Shown piece after piece: positions 13,233 to 20,388 of a stretch of 28,485 bases of DNA. Source of the DNA: a virus; IMG/VR virus record IMGVR_UViG_3300020457_001375, positions 1-28,485 of that record. One strand, given 5' to 3'. Position 1 is the first letter of the stretch; each line of letters starts with the position of its first letter. A model generated the notes under the pieces. The model searched no databases. It saw nothing but the letters and a program-made list of their open reading frames with translations, and had not been told where the DNA came from. The position numbers and the translations under genes are program-made.

Positions 13233-13813
13233 GTGGAATAGAGGTATACAGAATGTACCTCTCTTTGAAACTTCACTTCACCACCGATTCATACGACTAT
13301 CTCAAGTATGGTAACGCTGCAAAAGCATCGCAGGGTTCATTTGATAGTCGCAGAGATAAATTCTTTTTCGTGAAATTGTCGAGAACTTTCAAGGAGGACG
13401 AGTTACGCGAATTTTTTGTTGCCAATATGATAGTAGAGGATAAAGTATATCCTGCTACATTGGTAAGAGAGGGTGCTAAGAACTATCAAGAGTACATCAA
13501 GAGAAGACAATCACTTGCATACAGATTCAAAGAGGACGTGATAACCCTACATGATATATCACAGAAGTTTGATAATTTGTTTAGAATAGATGGTGTTCAC
13601 CCTCCCTTGCTAAAAGCACATTTGGGTGGTAAAATAACTCTAGAAACTTTGGCAATCTTCAATAAGATTTTTGATTATGTCGGAAACTTTGACAAGATTA
13701 TCAAAGAGAACATCGTATGGTCACCACTACGCAATCGTGTAGTAAAATACGCACCCTTTATAAACATAGATAAAGGTAAATATAAGAGTATCATCAAGGA
13801 ACAATTTGTATGA
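13229..13813 (+). CDS. gp59: DNA helicase loader gp59, 194 aa
   Basis: gp59 loads the replicative helicase gp41 onto gp32-coated single-stranded DNA at forks. It starts MSGIEVYRMYLSLKLHF and contains the family signature DSRRDKFFFVKLSRTFKEDE, with a second conserved part around YKRRQS-LAYRFKEDVITLHD (residues 88-110). Length is slightly under T4 gp59 (217). It is coupled by ATGA to gp33 and to the next gene. The nearby gp32 and PD-(D/E)XK nuclease complete a replication module. Confidence 0.88.
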   Translation: MSGIEVYRMYLSLKLHFTTDSYDYLKYGNAAKASQGSFDSRRDKFFFVKLSRTFKEDELREFFVANMIVEDKVYPATLVREGAKNYQEYIKRRQSLAYRFKEDVITLHDISQKFDNLFRIDGVHPPLLKAHLGGKITLETLAIFNKIFDYVGNFDKIIKENIVWSPLRNRVVKYAPFINIDKGKYKSIIKEQFV

Positions 13814-14136
13814 GTAATTTCTTTCAGTCTGAGGTAGTTCAAAGAGAACTAGACCAGATGCAAACTTTATATATGGAAATCAACAGGATGGGTTTACTTC
13901 TATCTGTTGACCAGAAGAAGGAACAACTCAACAAGATGCTGCGTCTAATCGACTTGCAGCAAACAATGTACATGCGTGTTACACTCTCTGATGACCCAGA
14001 AGCAAAAAAACTTGTAGACCAAGTAAAACAGGCAGCACAAATGTTAGGCATGCCACCAGAAGAAGTAAACCCTCGCTTCTACGACAAACTTAAAGTCAAT
14101 GTAAACAAAATGATTGACGAATTACCAAAGGATTAA
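13810..14136 (+). CDS. DUF1825-like protein, 108 aa
   Basis: It starts MSNFFQSEVVQRELDQMQTL and is fully helical (LIDLQQTMYMRVTLSDDPEA, then QVKQAAQMLGMPPEEV). This fits DUF1825, a cyanobacterial and cyanophage family of about 110 residues whose function is unknown. It is coupled to gp59 by ATGA. The family call is from recalled similarity. Confidence 0.8.
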   Translation: MSNFFQSEVVQRELDQMQTLYMEINRMGLLLSVDQKKEQLNKMLRLIDLQQTMYMRVTLSDDPEAKKLVDQVKQAAQMLGMPPEEVNPRFYDKLKVNVNKMIDELPKD

Positions 14137-14214
14137 ATGACCGCACTTATTATTATTGTCGTTCTCATTGCTGCTGCAGGAGCACTAATTAAATATTACG
14201 ACCCACACAACTAA
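14137..14214 (+). CDS. Small single-pass membrane protein, 25 aa
   Basis: MTALIIIVVLIAAAGALIKY plus five polar residues: a single membrane helix. It starts directly after the DUF1825 stop and ends two bases before the convergent minus-strand gene. Short but clean; function unknown. Confidence 0.6.
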   Translation: MTALIIIVVLIAAAGALIKYYDPHN

Positions 14215-14215
14215 A

Positions 14216-14380
14216 TTATTCCCAATATTCATCTAAGACATCTAGAACGTTGTTCAGTGCCATCTGTGCTGCTGCACGTTCTTCTTCATTCCAATAGGGG
14301 TACCACTGGTGTCTATGGATACCGTCTTTGATACGCATTACACGTGCTAACATTGCTACTTTGTTCACTCTACCGTTCAT
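14216..14380 (-). CDS. Conserved cyanophage small protein, 54 aa, opposite strand
   Basis: It starts MNGRVNKVAMLARVMRIKDG and continues with YPYWNEEERAAAQMALNNV to an acidic end (DVLDEYWE). I recognise the type (MNGR..., W-x5-WNEEDR, C-terminal DEY) from T4-like cyanophages; no function is known. It lies alone on the minus strand among plus-strand genes and has its own extended -10 promoter (14401-14409). The predicted leader is about 14 bases without a Shine-Dalgarno. It converges tail to tail with the 25-aa gene. Confidence 0.8.
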   Translation of the reverse strand: MNGRVNKVAMLARVMRIKDGIHRHQWYPYWNEEERAAAQMALNNVLDVLDEYWE

Positions 14381-14400
14381 TAGTCTGTACCGTCATACTA

Positions 14401-14409
14401 ATTATACCA
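14401..14409 (-). promoter_or_regulatory. Extended -10 promoter for the minus-strand gene
   Basis: On the minus strand the bases read TGG-TATAAT, a TGn extended -10, with no clear -35. The predicted start is near 14394. It lies back to back with the plus-strand promoter at 14456-14485. Confidence 0.6.
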
Positions 14410-14455
14410 TCGATTTGTGGAAAACTCCTTTTGTTTGCGTCCCAAAACCGAAAAG

Positions 14456-14485
14456 TGGTCAAATGTAACACATATATGCTATAAT
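14456..14485 (+). promoter_or_regulatory. Sigma-70-like promoter with extended -10
   Basis: TGGTCA (14456-14461, four of six matches), an 18-base spacer and TGC-TATAAT (14477-14485). The predicted start is near 14492, about 16 bases before the GTG at 14508. It drives the speD to pebS unit. Confidence 0.72.
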
Positions 14486-14507
14486 ATTTTCATATACTGA
14501 TATACAA

Positions 14508-14786
14508 GTGAAACTAACTCAAGAAATGATTGATGAGATTCAAAGACTCATGGAACATACCAAGAAAGATGGTAGTATGAATTGGGTTGATGGAGAAGAC
14601 ATTGAAATAAGTCTAGCAGGAACATTTGCTGCAGATAGATTTATTGTCATCAACAACAGGTCTAAGAAACCTTGGCAACCATCAATTAATAGCACTCATC
14701 ATCCAGACCATGACCCTTCAGTCACTGCAGATTTCTATGAGAAATGGCCTCACTTACAGGAACCACCTTATAAGACAAGTAAATGA
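14508..14786 (+). CDS. Conserved cyanophage hypothetical protein, 92 aa
   Basis: A soluble protein with a GTG start; it begins MKLTQEMIDEIQRLMEHTKK, then WVDGEDIEISLAGTFAADRF and a Pro/His-rich end (STHHPDHDPSVTADFYEKWP). I recall this family from cyanophages; its function is unknown. It is the first gene after the promoter at 14456-14485, and its leader lacks a Shine-Dalgarno. It is coupled to speD by ATGA. Confidence 0.75.
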   Translation: MKLTQEMIDEIQRLMEHTKKDGSMNWVDGEDIEISLAGTFAADRFIVINNRSKKPWQPSINSTHHPDHDPSVTADFYEKWPHLQEPPYKTSK

Positions 14787-15136
14787 AACATATTCTATTT
14801 GATTTAAAGGAGTGTTTGCTACCTTCTACATTAGATGATGAAGAGTATGTTAGAGAATCTTTGCGACTTGCAGCAGAGGCAGCAGAGTGTCAGGTTCTAA
14901 GCATACACACGCATAAATTTGAACCACAAGGTGTAACAGGATTTGCATTGCTTGCAGAAAGTCATCTTAGTATCCACACATGGCCTGAGAAAAATATTGC
15001 AAAGTGTGACATTTTTACCTGTTCTGATAAAAATAAACCAAAGTCTGCGTTAGACTTATTAAAGGAACGTTTCCATGCTTGTGAAGTCACAAGGTGGGCA
15101 TGTGACAGGTCAAACGGAGTTACAATGGTATTATGA
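14783..15136 (+). CDS. speD: S-adenosylmethionine decarboxylase proenzyme, 117 aa
   Basis: It makes decarboxylated SAM for spermidine synthesis. The proenzyme cuts itself before S60 in LLAESHLSIHTWPE to form the pyruvoyl group; H65 and C80 (DIFTCSD) are the processing and catalytic residues, in the same spacing as the bacterial class 1B enzyme (Ser63, His68, Cys83). The length fits the family. Polyamines may help DNA packing; speD is a known cyanophage auxiliary gene. It is coupled to both neighbours by ATGA-type overlaps. Confidence 0.95.
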   Translation: MKHILFDLKECLLPSTLDDEEYVRESLRLAAEAAECQVLSIHTHKFEPQGVTGFALLAESHLSIHTWPEKNIAKCDIFTCSDKNKPKSALDLLKERFHACEVTRWACDRSNGVTMVL

Positions 15137-15594
15137 AGGAGTTCGACTATGGACTTGATTACAAGAGAATCGACTTTACTCTTGAAGAAAACCGCAAACT
15201 TTATCGCATTGGAAGGGGGGAGCAAGGAGTGCTATTGGTACGCCCTTATACTAACGATATCTGTGCTCATTGGAGGTTTGTAGATGCTAATATTGCTCGC
15301 AAATCTTCTGATAAGATTTATTCCATGTTTGTTGACTATAAAAACAAACAAGACTTCATTGGAATGGATATGGCAAGAAAATTTCTTGAGATGGGATTTA
15401 CTCGCTCCCGTCGGTATGCAAATCATTCTAGTGGACGGAAGTACGCTAAAGATGGTTCCGTTAGACCCCAATCGCCAGATGCACTTCACTGTGAAAAAGC
15501 AAGGAGTGCTACGATATTTAAACAAATGAGAGATAGGGCAGCATATGACCCTACATATAAGGAGATGAGAAAATTATGGAGGTCGCAAGAATGA
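15133..15594 (+). CDS. DUF4385-like protein, 153 aa
   Basis: A soluble protein that starts MKEFDYGLDYKRIDFTLEEN. It has the signatures LYRIGRGEQGVLLVRPYTND, HWRFVD, DFIGMDMARKFLEMGFTRSR and RYANHSSGRKY, which match DUF4385, a phage and bacterial family of unknown function. The pattern of conserved Arg, His and Gly suggests an enzyme or nucleic-acid-binding role; that is inference. It overlaps speD by ATGA. Confidence 0.88.
   Translation: MKEFDYGLDYKRIDFTLEENRKLYRIGRGEQGVLLVRPYTNDICAHWRFVDANIARKSSDKIYSMFVDYKNKQDFIGMDMARKFLEMGFTRSRRYANHSSGRKYAKDGSVRPQSPDALHCEKARSATIFKQMRDRAAYDPTYKEMRKLWRSQE
15578..15582 (+). promoter_or_regulatory. Shine-Dalgarno that fixes the 15591 start
   Basis: GGAGG, eight bases before ATG 15591. 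It lies inside the alternative 15576 frame start, so the shorter product is favoured. Confidence 0.7.
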
Positions 15595-15908
15595 TATTTT
15601 TATCATGTCCGCCAGTCTATCACTTGCCTGGCACATGGACAAAATGCAAAGAACCTCTGATACATCATGGTAATTTACCAGGTTTATCAGGTGACCAAAT
15701 GGTCATTGGTGTAATAATCATGTGCCTAGGTGCACTAGTATTATATGGGTTACATTTGACATTTGGTGGCGGGGGAGCAAACTTAAAAGACCAAATCAAG
15801 GAGCATGCTAAGATGCATGAACTTGGTATAGCACATGGACATGAAGGACGTGCTGCTATTATTATGGACGCATCAAAAGATTACCCTAAGCATAAACACG
15901 ATGAATAA
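15591..15908 (+). CDS. Hypothetical membrane protein, 105 aa
   Basis: It starts MIFLSCPPVYHLPGTWTKCK and has one strong membrane helix at about 36-58 (QMVIGVIIMCLGALVLYGLH), then GGGGAN, then a His-rich soluble part (IKEHAKMHELGIAHGHEGR and KHKHDE at the end). Two cysteines lie before the helix (C6, C19) and one in it. The start overlaps the DUF4385-like stop as ATGA and has GGAGG eight bases upstream. Function unknown; the His-rich end might bind metal. Confidence 0.7.
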   Translation: MIFLSCPPVYHLPGTWTKCKEPLIHHGNLPGLSGDQMVIGVIIMCLGALVLYGLHLTFGGGGANLKDQIKEHAKMHELGIAHGHEGRAAIIMDASKDYPKHKHDE

Positions 15909-15984
15909 CATAGGACTAGAAATAATATTCTGGACTGCGTTGAGTCTGTACTTGCTTACAAAATTTGGTGTATTTAAAAAATGA
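15901..15984 (+). CDS. Small single-pass membrane protein, 27 aa
   Basis: MNNIGLEIIFWTALSLYLLT followed by KFGVFKK: one membrane helix with a basic end. It overlaps the upstream gene by eight bases and pebS by ATGA, so it is probably translated with pebS. Function unknown. Confidence 0.6.
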   Translation: MNNIGLEIIFWTALSLYLLTKFGVFKK

Positions 15985-16610
15985 ATCTATGGTCAAAGTA
16001 TAAGGATGTCTTACATAGTAAGTTTTCCTTACACAACGGAGTAGATAGTGTTTGGGCAGAGTGGTCAGGTAAAAAGAATACTTTTCTAACTGCCAAAACT
16101 TATACTAACGAATACTTTATTAAATCAAGGGAGGTAGAAATCTGGAATGAAAACTCTTGCATTTACAACAACATCATCTATCCTAAGACTGGAAGTAATC
16201 TTCCCAGTTTTGGTATGGACCTTATGGGATTTAATGAGAATCGGGTCATCATAGTATTCGATTTTCAACATCCTACAGAAGACTATTTGTTCTCAGTAAA
16301 AGGACTACCAAAATCTGATGGAGACTATCGTTTCTTTGAGGTTGGTAATCACTTTTCTGAGAACATTTACGTTAGAAAGTGTAAGATGTCTGAGGTCAAT
16401 GAGCATTTAGATATGTTCACTGAGTATCTTACACGCTATAAAATTATGGTCGAGTCAGCAAAACCTAAAGGTACTGACACCTCAATATATGAGGACTTCG
16501 ATGCATACATGACCAGACTAGACCCTGTGGGTGGATACCTTAAAGGTCTGTTTGGTGAGGAAAAAGCAGAAAAGCTTGTCAAAGAGTTCTTGTTCTGCTA
16601 TAATAAATAG
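15981..16610 (+). CDS. pebS: Phycoerythrobilin synthase PebS, 209 aa
   Basis: A phage-specific ferredoxin-dependent bilin reductase that turns biliverdin IX-alpha into phycoerythrobilin in one enzyme (two two-electron steps). Close matches to phage PebS are YPKTGSNLPSFGMDLMGF, VIIVFDFQHP, RFFEVGNHFSENIYVR and a C-terminal part with LDPVGGY. The two catalytic aspartates are D80 (FGMD) and D181 (RLDP), 101 residues apart, the same spacing as Asp105 and Asp206 in the P-SSM2 enzyme. It is shorter at the N-terminus (209 against 233). No haem oxygenase gene is in this window. PcyX is the nearest alternative, but the motif match favours PebS. Confidence 0.9.
   Translation: MNLWSKYKDVLHSKFSLHNGVDSVWAEWSGKKNTFLTAKTYTNEYFIKSREVEIWNENSCIYNNIIYPKTGSNLPSFGMDLMGFNENRVIIVFDFQHPTEDYLFSVKGLPKSDGDYRFFEVGNHFSENIYVRKCKMSEVNEHLDMFTEYLTRYKIMVESAKPKGTDTSIYEDFDAYMTRLDPVGGYLKGLFGEEKAEKLVKEFLFCYNK
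16576..16609 (+). promoter_or_regulatory. Overlapping early and late promoters for gp32
   Basis: TTGTCA (16576-16581), 17 bases, then TATAAT (16599-16604) preceded by TGC. The late motif AATAAATA (16602-16609) shares its first bases with the -10 box. Both lie at the end of pebS. Predicted starts are near 16611-16616, about 45-50 bases before the gp32 ATG. Confidence 0.78.
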
Positions 16611-16660
16611 TACGCTGCATCTGCAGTAATACACACAATACACAAATACGAGGAATACGT

Positions 16661-17548
16661 ATGTCATTTGCTTCACTTAAGAAGTCTGGTGGGTTTGAAG
16701 ACCTACTCGCTAAAGCAGAGTCACTTAATAAGTCTGAGACCAAGGCAGGTCCTGATGAGCGTCTCTGGAAACCAGAAGTAGACAAAGCAGGAAACGGTTA
16801 CGCTGTAATTAGATTTCTCCCTGCACCTGATGGAGAAGACCTTCCATGGGCACAAGTTTGGAGTCATGCCTTCCAAGGACCAGGTGGTTGGTACATTGAA
16901 AACTCCTTAACAACTTTAGGCAAGAAAGACCCAGTGTCTGATTTGAACAGAGAACTCTGGAACTCTGGTGCTGAAGGTTCTCCACAAAGAGAACAAGCAC
17001 GTAAGCAAAAACGTAAGTTAAACTATTATAGCAACATCTATGTTGTAAAAGATAGTGCAAATCCTTCTAATGAAGGCAAAGTATTCTTATACCGTTTTGG
17101 TAAGAAAATCTTTGATAAGATTATGGAATCAATGCAACCCGCATTTGAGGATGAGACACCAGTAAACCCATTCGATTTCTGGAAGGGTGCTGACTTCAAA
17201 CTCAAGATTACAAGAGTTGCAGGATACTGGAACTATGATAAGTCTGAGTTCGACAAACCCGCTACACTAGCAGATTTGGACGACAAAGCACTAGAATCAG
17301 TCTGGAAGCAAGAGCACAGTTTATCTGCGTTCACTGCTGACGACCAGTTTAAATCATATGATGAACTTAAGCAACGTCTTGAGTCTACATTAAAAGGTAG
17401 TTTCTCTAAACCTGTCGATGCTGAGACAGCATACGAAGAAGTAGAGGCAACACCAAGTCCTGTTGGAATAGGAACACCATCATCGGTTGAACCTAATGAC
17501 GGAGACGATACTTTATCTTACTTTGCTAAGTTAGCACAAGAAGACTAA
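16661..17548 (+). CDS. gp32: Single-stranded DNA-binding protein gp32, 295 aa
   Basis: It coats single-stranded DNA in replication and recombination. It has the N-terminal basic cooperativity region (MSFASLKKSGGFEDLLAKAE), a core OB-fold (GYAVIRFLPAPDGEDLPWAQ, then RKLNYYSNIYVVKD and KVFLYRFGKKIFDKIM) and an acidic C-terminal tail (NDGDDTLSYFAKLAQED). The protein has no cysteine at all, so the zinc site of T4 gp32 is absent. A CGAGGA site precedes the ATG. It has overlapping early and late promoters and a strong terminator. Its partner gp59 is also in the window. Confidence 0.95.
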   Translation: MSFASLKKSGGFEDLLAKAESLNKSETKAGPDERLWKPEVDKAGNGYAVIRFLPAPDGEDLPWAQVWSHAFQGPGGWYIENSLTTLGKKDPVSDLNRELWNSGAEGSPQREQARKQKRKLNYYSNIYVVKDSANPSNEGKVFLYRFGKKIFDKIMESMQPAFEDETPVNPFDFWKGADFKLKITRVAGYWNYDKSEFDKPATLADLDDKALESVWKQEHSLSAFTADDQFKSYDELKQRLESTLKGSFSKPVDAETAYEEVEATPSPVGIGTPSSVEPNDGDDTLSYFAKLAQED

Positions 17549-17575
17549 ATAATATCGAGTTCGAGATGGATTCTC

Positions 17576-17600
17576 AAGCACCCTTCGGGGTGCTTTTTTT
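17576..17600 (+). terminator. Intrinsic terminator after gp32
   Basis: An eight-pair stem (AAGCACCC/GGGTGCTT) with a TTCG tetraloop and a T run. It also marks the convergent border with the minus-strand gp53, whose stop codon lies in the T tract. Confidence 0.93.
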
Positions 17601-18225
17601 ATGACATGCTTATATCTGACGTTGAGTTACCAATTTGTATTGTATCTGTTCGGTCACCCTTTCTCTGCAAGTCGTAGTATGCAGCAACAAAATCTTCTAT
17701 AATATCTGGACGTACAATTTGTATTCTTTCTTTCTCTGCATTTAATTGTTCTTCAAACTGATAGTTGGATATAGAAACAACAGGGTTAGCAGTAACAGTT
17801 GAGTTACCATCATAATATGCAACTTGAAAAGATTGTGGAACTACCTTACCCGCAGGACATATAATATTATTAGCAGCATCTTTAACTTCTGTAGTTACAT
17901 AATGTTTTGTTGCTGCTGGATTATCATATTTGTTTTCGACAAATTCTTGTAATTGTTTTACAGAACGTGGCCACTGTGCATAGTAGTCAGTTATATCATT
18001 CACTATAAGTATAGTCCAGTTATAAAATGGATTATCATATAACTGTGTAGAGATGTCCTCTGGTCTTTCTCCGTTCTGTACAATGTATTCATCAAACAAT
18101 GTAAGTTGCACTTTAAATTCATCTAAAACTTCAGCACGACGCCAAATATTTTTTGTGACTAAAAACTTTCCGTCTGTTTGAGACCTATCAAAGTTATAGT
18201 ATAAATCTGGTAATCCGTTTAACAT
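17599..18225 (-). CDS. gp53: Baseplate wedge protein gp53, 208 aa
   Basis: A T4 gp53-like baseplate wedge subunit. It starts MLNGLPDLYYNFDRSQTDGK and contains the family parts TKNIWRRAEVLDEF, YDNPFYNWTILIVNDI (early phage-tail core), and a conserved EKERIQIVRPDIIEDFVAAY near the C-terminus. It is the last gene of the minus-strand operon, coupled to the gp48-like gene by TAATG. It ends against the gp32 terminator. Confidence 0.85.
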   Translation of the reverse strand: MLNGLPDLYYNFDRSQTDGKFLVTKNIWRRAEVLDEFKVQLTLFDEYIVQNGERPEDISTQLYDNPFYNWTILIVNDITDYYAQWPRSVKQLQEFVENKYDNPAATKHYVTTEVKDAANNIICPAGKVVPQSFQVAYYDGNSTVTANPVVSISNYQFEEQLNAEKERIQIVRPDIIEDFVAAYYDLQRKGDRTDTIQIGNSTSDISMS

Positions 18226-19520
18226 TAGAATTTCACTATTGGTAAGTTGTCTAGAGCTTCACCTTTCTGCCACTTCACTGCACCATTTCCACCAGTCTGT
18301 CCACTAGAACCTTCCATATCGTTTCTTGTAAGTGCGGTTGTCTCTTTAAATCTTAAATTTACTTGTACTAATGGTATGTTACCATCGAACATAGTTTGCA
18401 TTTGTGCCATGGGTGTAGTATTCACTTGCATGCTAACTAATGCACACAATTTAGTTTTTGGCATCATAGGATGTTGCATTGGTTTGCCATCTAATGTTAC
18501 CTGACCATTCTTTTCAGTTGCTGGTACAAACTTTGGAGTTATAATCCAAACATCTGGGAACTGCAGCATAACTGCACTACCTCTACCACTTTTTGCCATA
18601 GGATGCATACCACGTTTGAACCATTCTATAATAGATTCTATTTTTTGACTCTCTTGTTTATCTCTTGCAGCAAATTCAAATGTAAATTCAAACTCTCTCA
18701 TGTTCATTTTTTGGAACATTTGTATAGCATTTTCGTTAGGTGCTAGTCCAGCAAGACCAGCAATATTTGTAGCATCTAGTGGTGAGTTTTTATTAAAGGG
18801 GTCAAGTCCTCTCTTGGCACCATTTGCAATACCTGATGCTAAACCAGACACTGCATTGTTCTTATCGTTTTTCTTGACGTTTTTTATATTTTTATTGTTG
18901 TTTAATGAGTTAGTTAGTACTTGAGGAGTTGCACCTAACGCACCACCAACTAGCATGTTTCTTAGTGCAGCACCACCATTCTCTGCTATTAGTGATAAAG
19001 TTCCTAACTTAAATTCGTTATTCCAATCAGCACCATATGAATACTGATATTCATTTGGCATGGGTAAGTTACATGTGGTTGCTTCCAGTCCTTTTAGACG
19101 TAGTGACCTAAGAAATGCTTTGTCCTTCTTTAACTCTCCCAATTTAACTCTTTTTGTTGTGCCAGGTATTGTTACTACTCTATTATCTTTACCGCCCTCT
19201 ATACTGCCAGGTGCACCATTTTCGCCAGGTACAAATGCTGCACCCTTAAATTGTTTATTAAATATATTATTATTAGATAGTCTAGCATTCTCACCAGAAT
19301 CTGTAAATGATTCTAAAGACTTACCAGCAAGAGCAAGTGCTCCCTTTACGATTATATTATCTGAACCAGAAATTGCACCAAGAGCATCGTTTTGATTTTT
19401 AGCAATTTTTTCCAATGCTTCGCTGTAAGAATATCTTTGGATACTAAGAAATGAAGCATACGGGATTGTTTCTAACCCAGTAGGATATGATAAACTCTTA
19501 ATTTTATTGTCAATTGACAT
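18225..19520 (-). CDS. gp48: Baseplate tail-tube cap protein, gp48-like, 431 aa
   Basis: In T4, gp48 and gp54 cap the hub and start the tail tube. This protein has an N-terminal core (YPTGLETIPYASFLSIQRYS), a long Gly/Ala/Asn-rich middle, the strands MREFEFTFEFAARDKQESQK and a C-terminal tube-like part (NIPLVQVNLRFKETTALTRN), as in tube-domain proteins. Position beside gp53 fits cyanophage gp48. gp54 is the alternative. It overlaps both neighbours by TAATG. Confidence 0.7.
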   Translation of the reverse strand: MSIDNKIKSLSYPTGLETIPYASFLSIQRYSYSEALEKIAKNQNDALGAISGSDNIIVKGALALAGKSLESFTDSGENARLSNNNIFNKQFKGAAFVPGENGAPGSIEGGKDNRVVTIPGTTKRVKLGELKKDKAFLRSLRLKGLEATTCNLPMPNEYQYSYGADWNNEFKLGTLSLIAENGGAALRNMLVGGALGATPQVLTNSLNNNKNIKNVKKNDKNNAVSGLASGIANGAKRGLDPFNKNSPLDATNIAGLAGLAPNENAIQMFQKMNMREFEFTFEFAARDKQESQKIESIIEWFKRGMHPMAKSGRGSAVMLQFPDVWIITPKFVPATEKNGQVTLDGKPMQHPMMPKTKLCALVSMQVNTTPMAQMQTMFDGNIPLVQVNLRFKETTALTRNDMEGSSGQTGGNGAVKWQKGEALDNLPIVKF

Positions 19521-20014
19521 TATCTATTACGATGAAATTTTTCTAGTGGTAGCAGACTTAGCAACTGTACCTCGTTTTCATTAACCTCAAAGAAAAGACT
19601 GTCTGCATTCTTTGGGATGTAGTAATGTAGAGTAGACACGGGAAACTTATTGTTATTTATAGCACTTAATCGAGCATTTGATCTCATATAGTGTATGTTG
19701 GCACCCAGTATCCTATCTTTTGTAGTTTCTAAAAAGTATATTAATGGAAACTCGTCCCATACTTTTAGTTGATCTTTAAATTTTGGTTCGTATTCAAACA
19801 TGTACCACTTGTCTGGTTGTGGGTTCTCAGTGGCATCGTCTAGTAATATATTGAATACCTCGTCTCTAAGTTTAGAATTAGATATTTTACTTCCTTTTAG
19901 TTTTTGAATAAGTCCGTCAAATCTTGAGTTCTCGCTCTGTGACGAGTTTGAATTCCCAGAGTCTGTCTTTGCAGTATTGTTCTGCAGCGTCCCACTTTGC
20001 TGTGTTGGTGGCAT
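19520..20014 (-). CDS. Conserved phage structural-region protein, 164 aa
   Basis: Residues 1-30 are Ser/Asn/Gln-rich and low-complexity. They are followed by a helical part (FDGLIQKLKGSKISNSKLRD), then a conserved domain: WYMFEYEPKFKDQLKVWDEF, PLIYFLETTKDRILGANIHY. I recognise the F-x-Y-x-PK ... FPL ... LGxNxHY pattern from T4-like phages, where the function is unknown. The start at 20014 overlaps the end of gp4 by 98 bases; the next ATG is at residue 72, inside the conserved domain, so 20014 is the better choice. Confidence 0.7.
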   Translation of the reverse strand: MPPTQQSGTLQNNTAKTDSGNSNSSQSENSRFDGLIQKLKGSKISNSKLRDEVFNILLDDATENPQPDKWYMFEYEPKFKDQLKVWDEFPLIYFLETTKDRILGANIHYMRSNARLSAINNNKFPVSTLHYYIPKNADSLFFEVNENEVQLLSLLPLEKFHRNR

Positions 20015-20354
20015 AGGTCATAACCTCCGTTATGTAACGTTTGGTATGTCGTTTTTGAGGTTTAGGTTCCTGCGTTTGCTTCTTAGGTTTTACCTCAATT
20101 AGATATGATTGTTTCTTGCCTGACTTTTCATGCACTTTAATATAGAAATCTGGATAGTATCTACGCCATTTCTTTGACACGGGGTCTTTATATGGTATAG
20201 CTAGTTCCTCACTCCACCATTCGACAATCCTAGGGTTGCCATCACACCAATCCATAAACTTTTTTTCCCACAAAGAACGATATACTACAGTTGTGGGGTC
20301 ACCTTTGTATTTACGGTAATTTCTTACTCTGTATTTACCTTTATAAGTCGGCAT
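19917..20354 (-). CDS. gp4: Head completion protein gp4 (T4 gp4/gp50), 145 aa
   Basis: A head-completion protein, needed before head and tail join. It starts MPTYKGKYRVRNYRKYKGDP and contains VVYRSLWEKKFMDW, a WWSEELAIPYKDPVSKKWRR segment, YYPDFYIKV and LIEVKPKKQTQEPKPQKRHT: the same order as T4 gp4. The D-x(n)-E-x-K pattern (PDFYIKV ... LIEVK) suggests a PD-(D/E)XK nuclease fold. The ATG at 20354 matches T4; an upstream in-frame ATG at 20519 lies inside the divergent gene. A late promoter sits at 20381-20388. Confidence 0.92.
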   Translation of the reverse strand: MPTYKGKYRVRNYRKYKGDPTTVVYRSLWEKKFMDWCDGNPRIVEWWSEELAIPYKDPVSKKWRRYYPDFYIKVHEKSGKKQSYLIEVKPKKQTQEPKPQKRHTKRYITEVMTYATNTAKWDAAEQYCKDRLWEFKLVTERELKI

Positions 20355-20359
20355 AAATA
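20352..20359 (+). promoter_or_regulatory. Late promoter, plus strand (tail/baseplate operon)
   Basis: CATAAATA, 27 bases before the ATG at 20386. The first three bases (20352-20354) are the complement of the gp4 start codon. TAGG in the leader (about 20378) may be the ribosome-binding site. Confidence 0.78.
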
Positions 20360-20380
20360 AATATATCACACCATAGTAGG

Positions 20381-20388
20381 TATTTATG
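20381..20388 (-). promoter_or_regulatory. Late promoter, minus strand (gp4-gp53 operon)
   Basis: On the minus strand the bases read CATAAATA, 27 bases before the gp4 ATG. Its CAT (20386-20388) is the complement of the tube-gene start codon, mirroring the plus-strand promoter. Confidence 0.78.
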
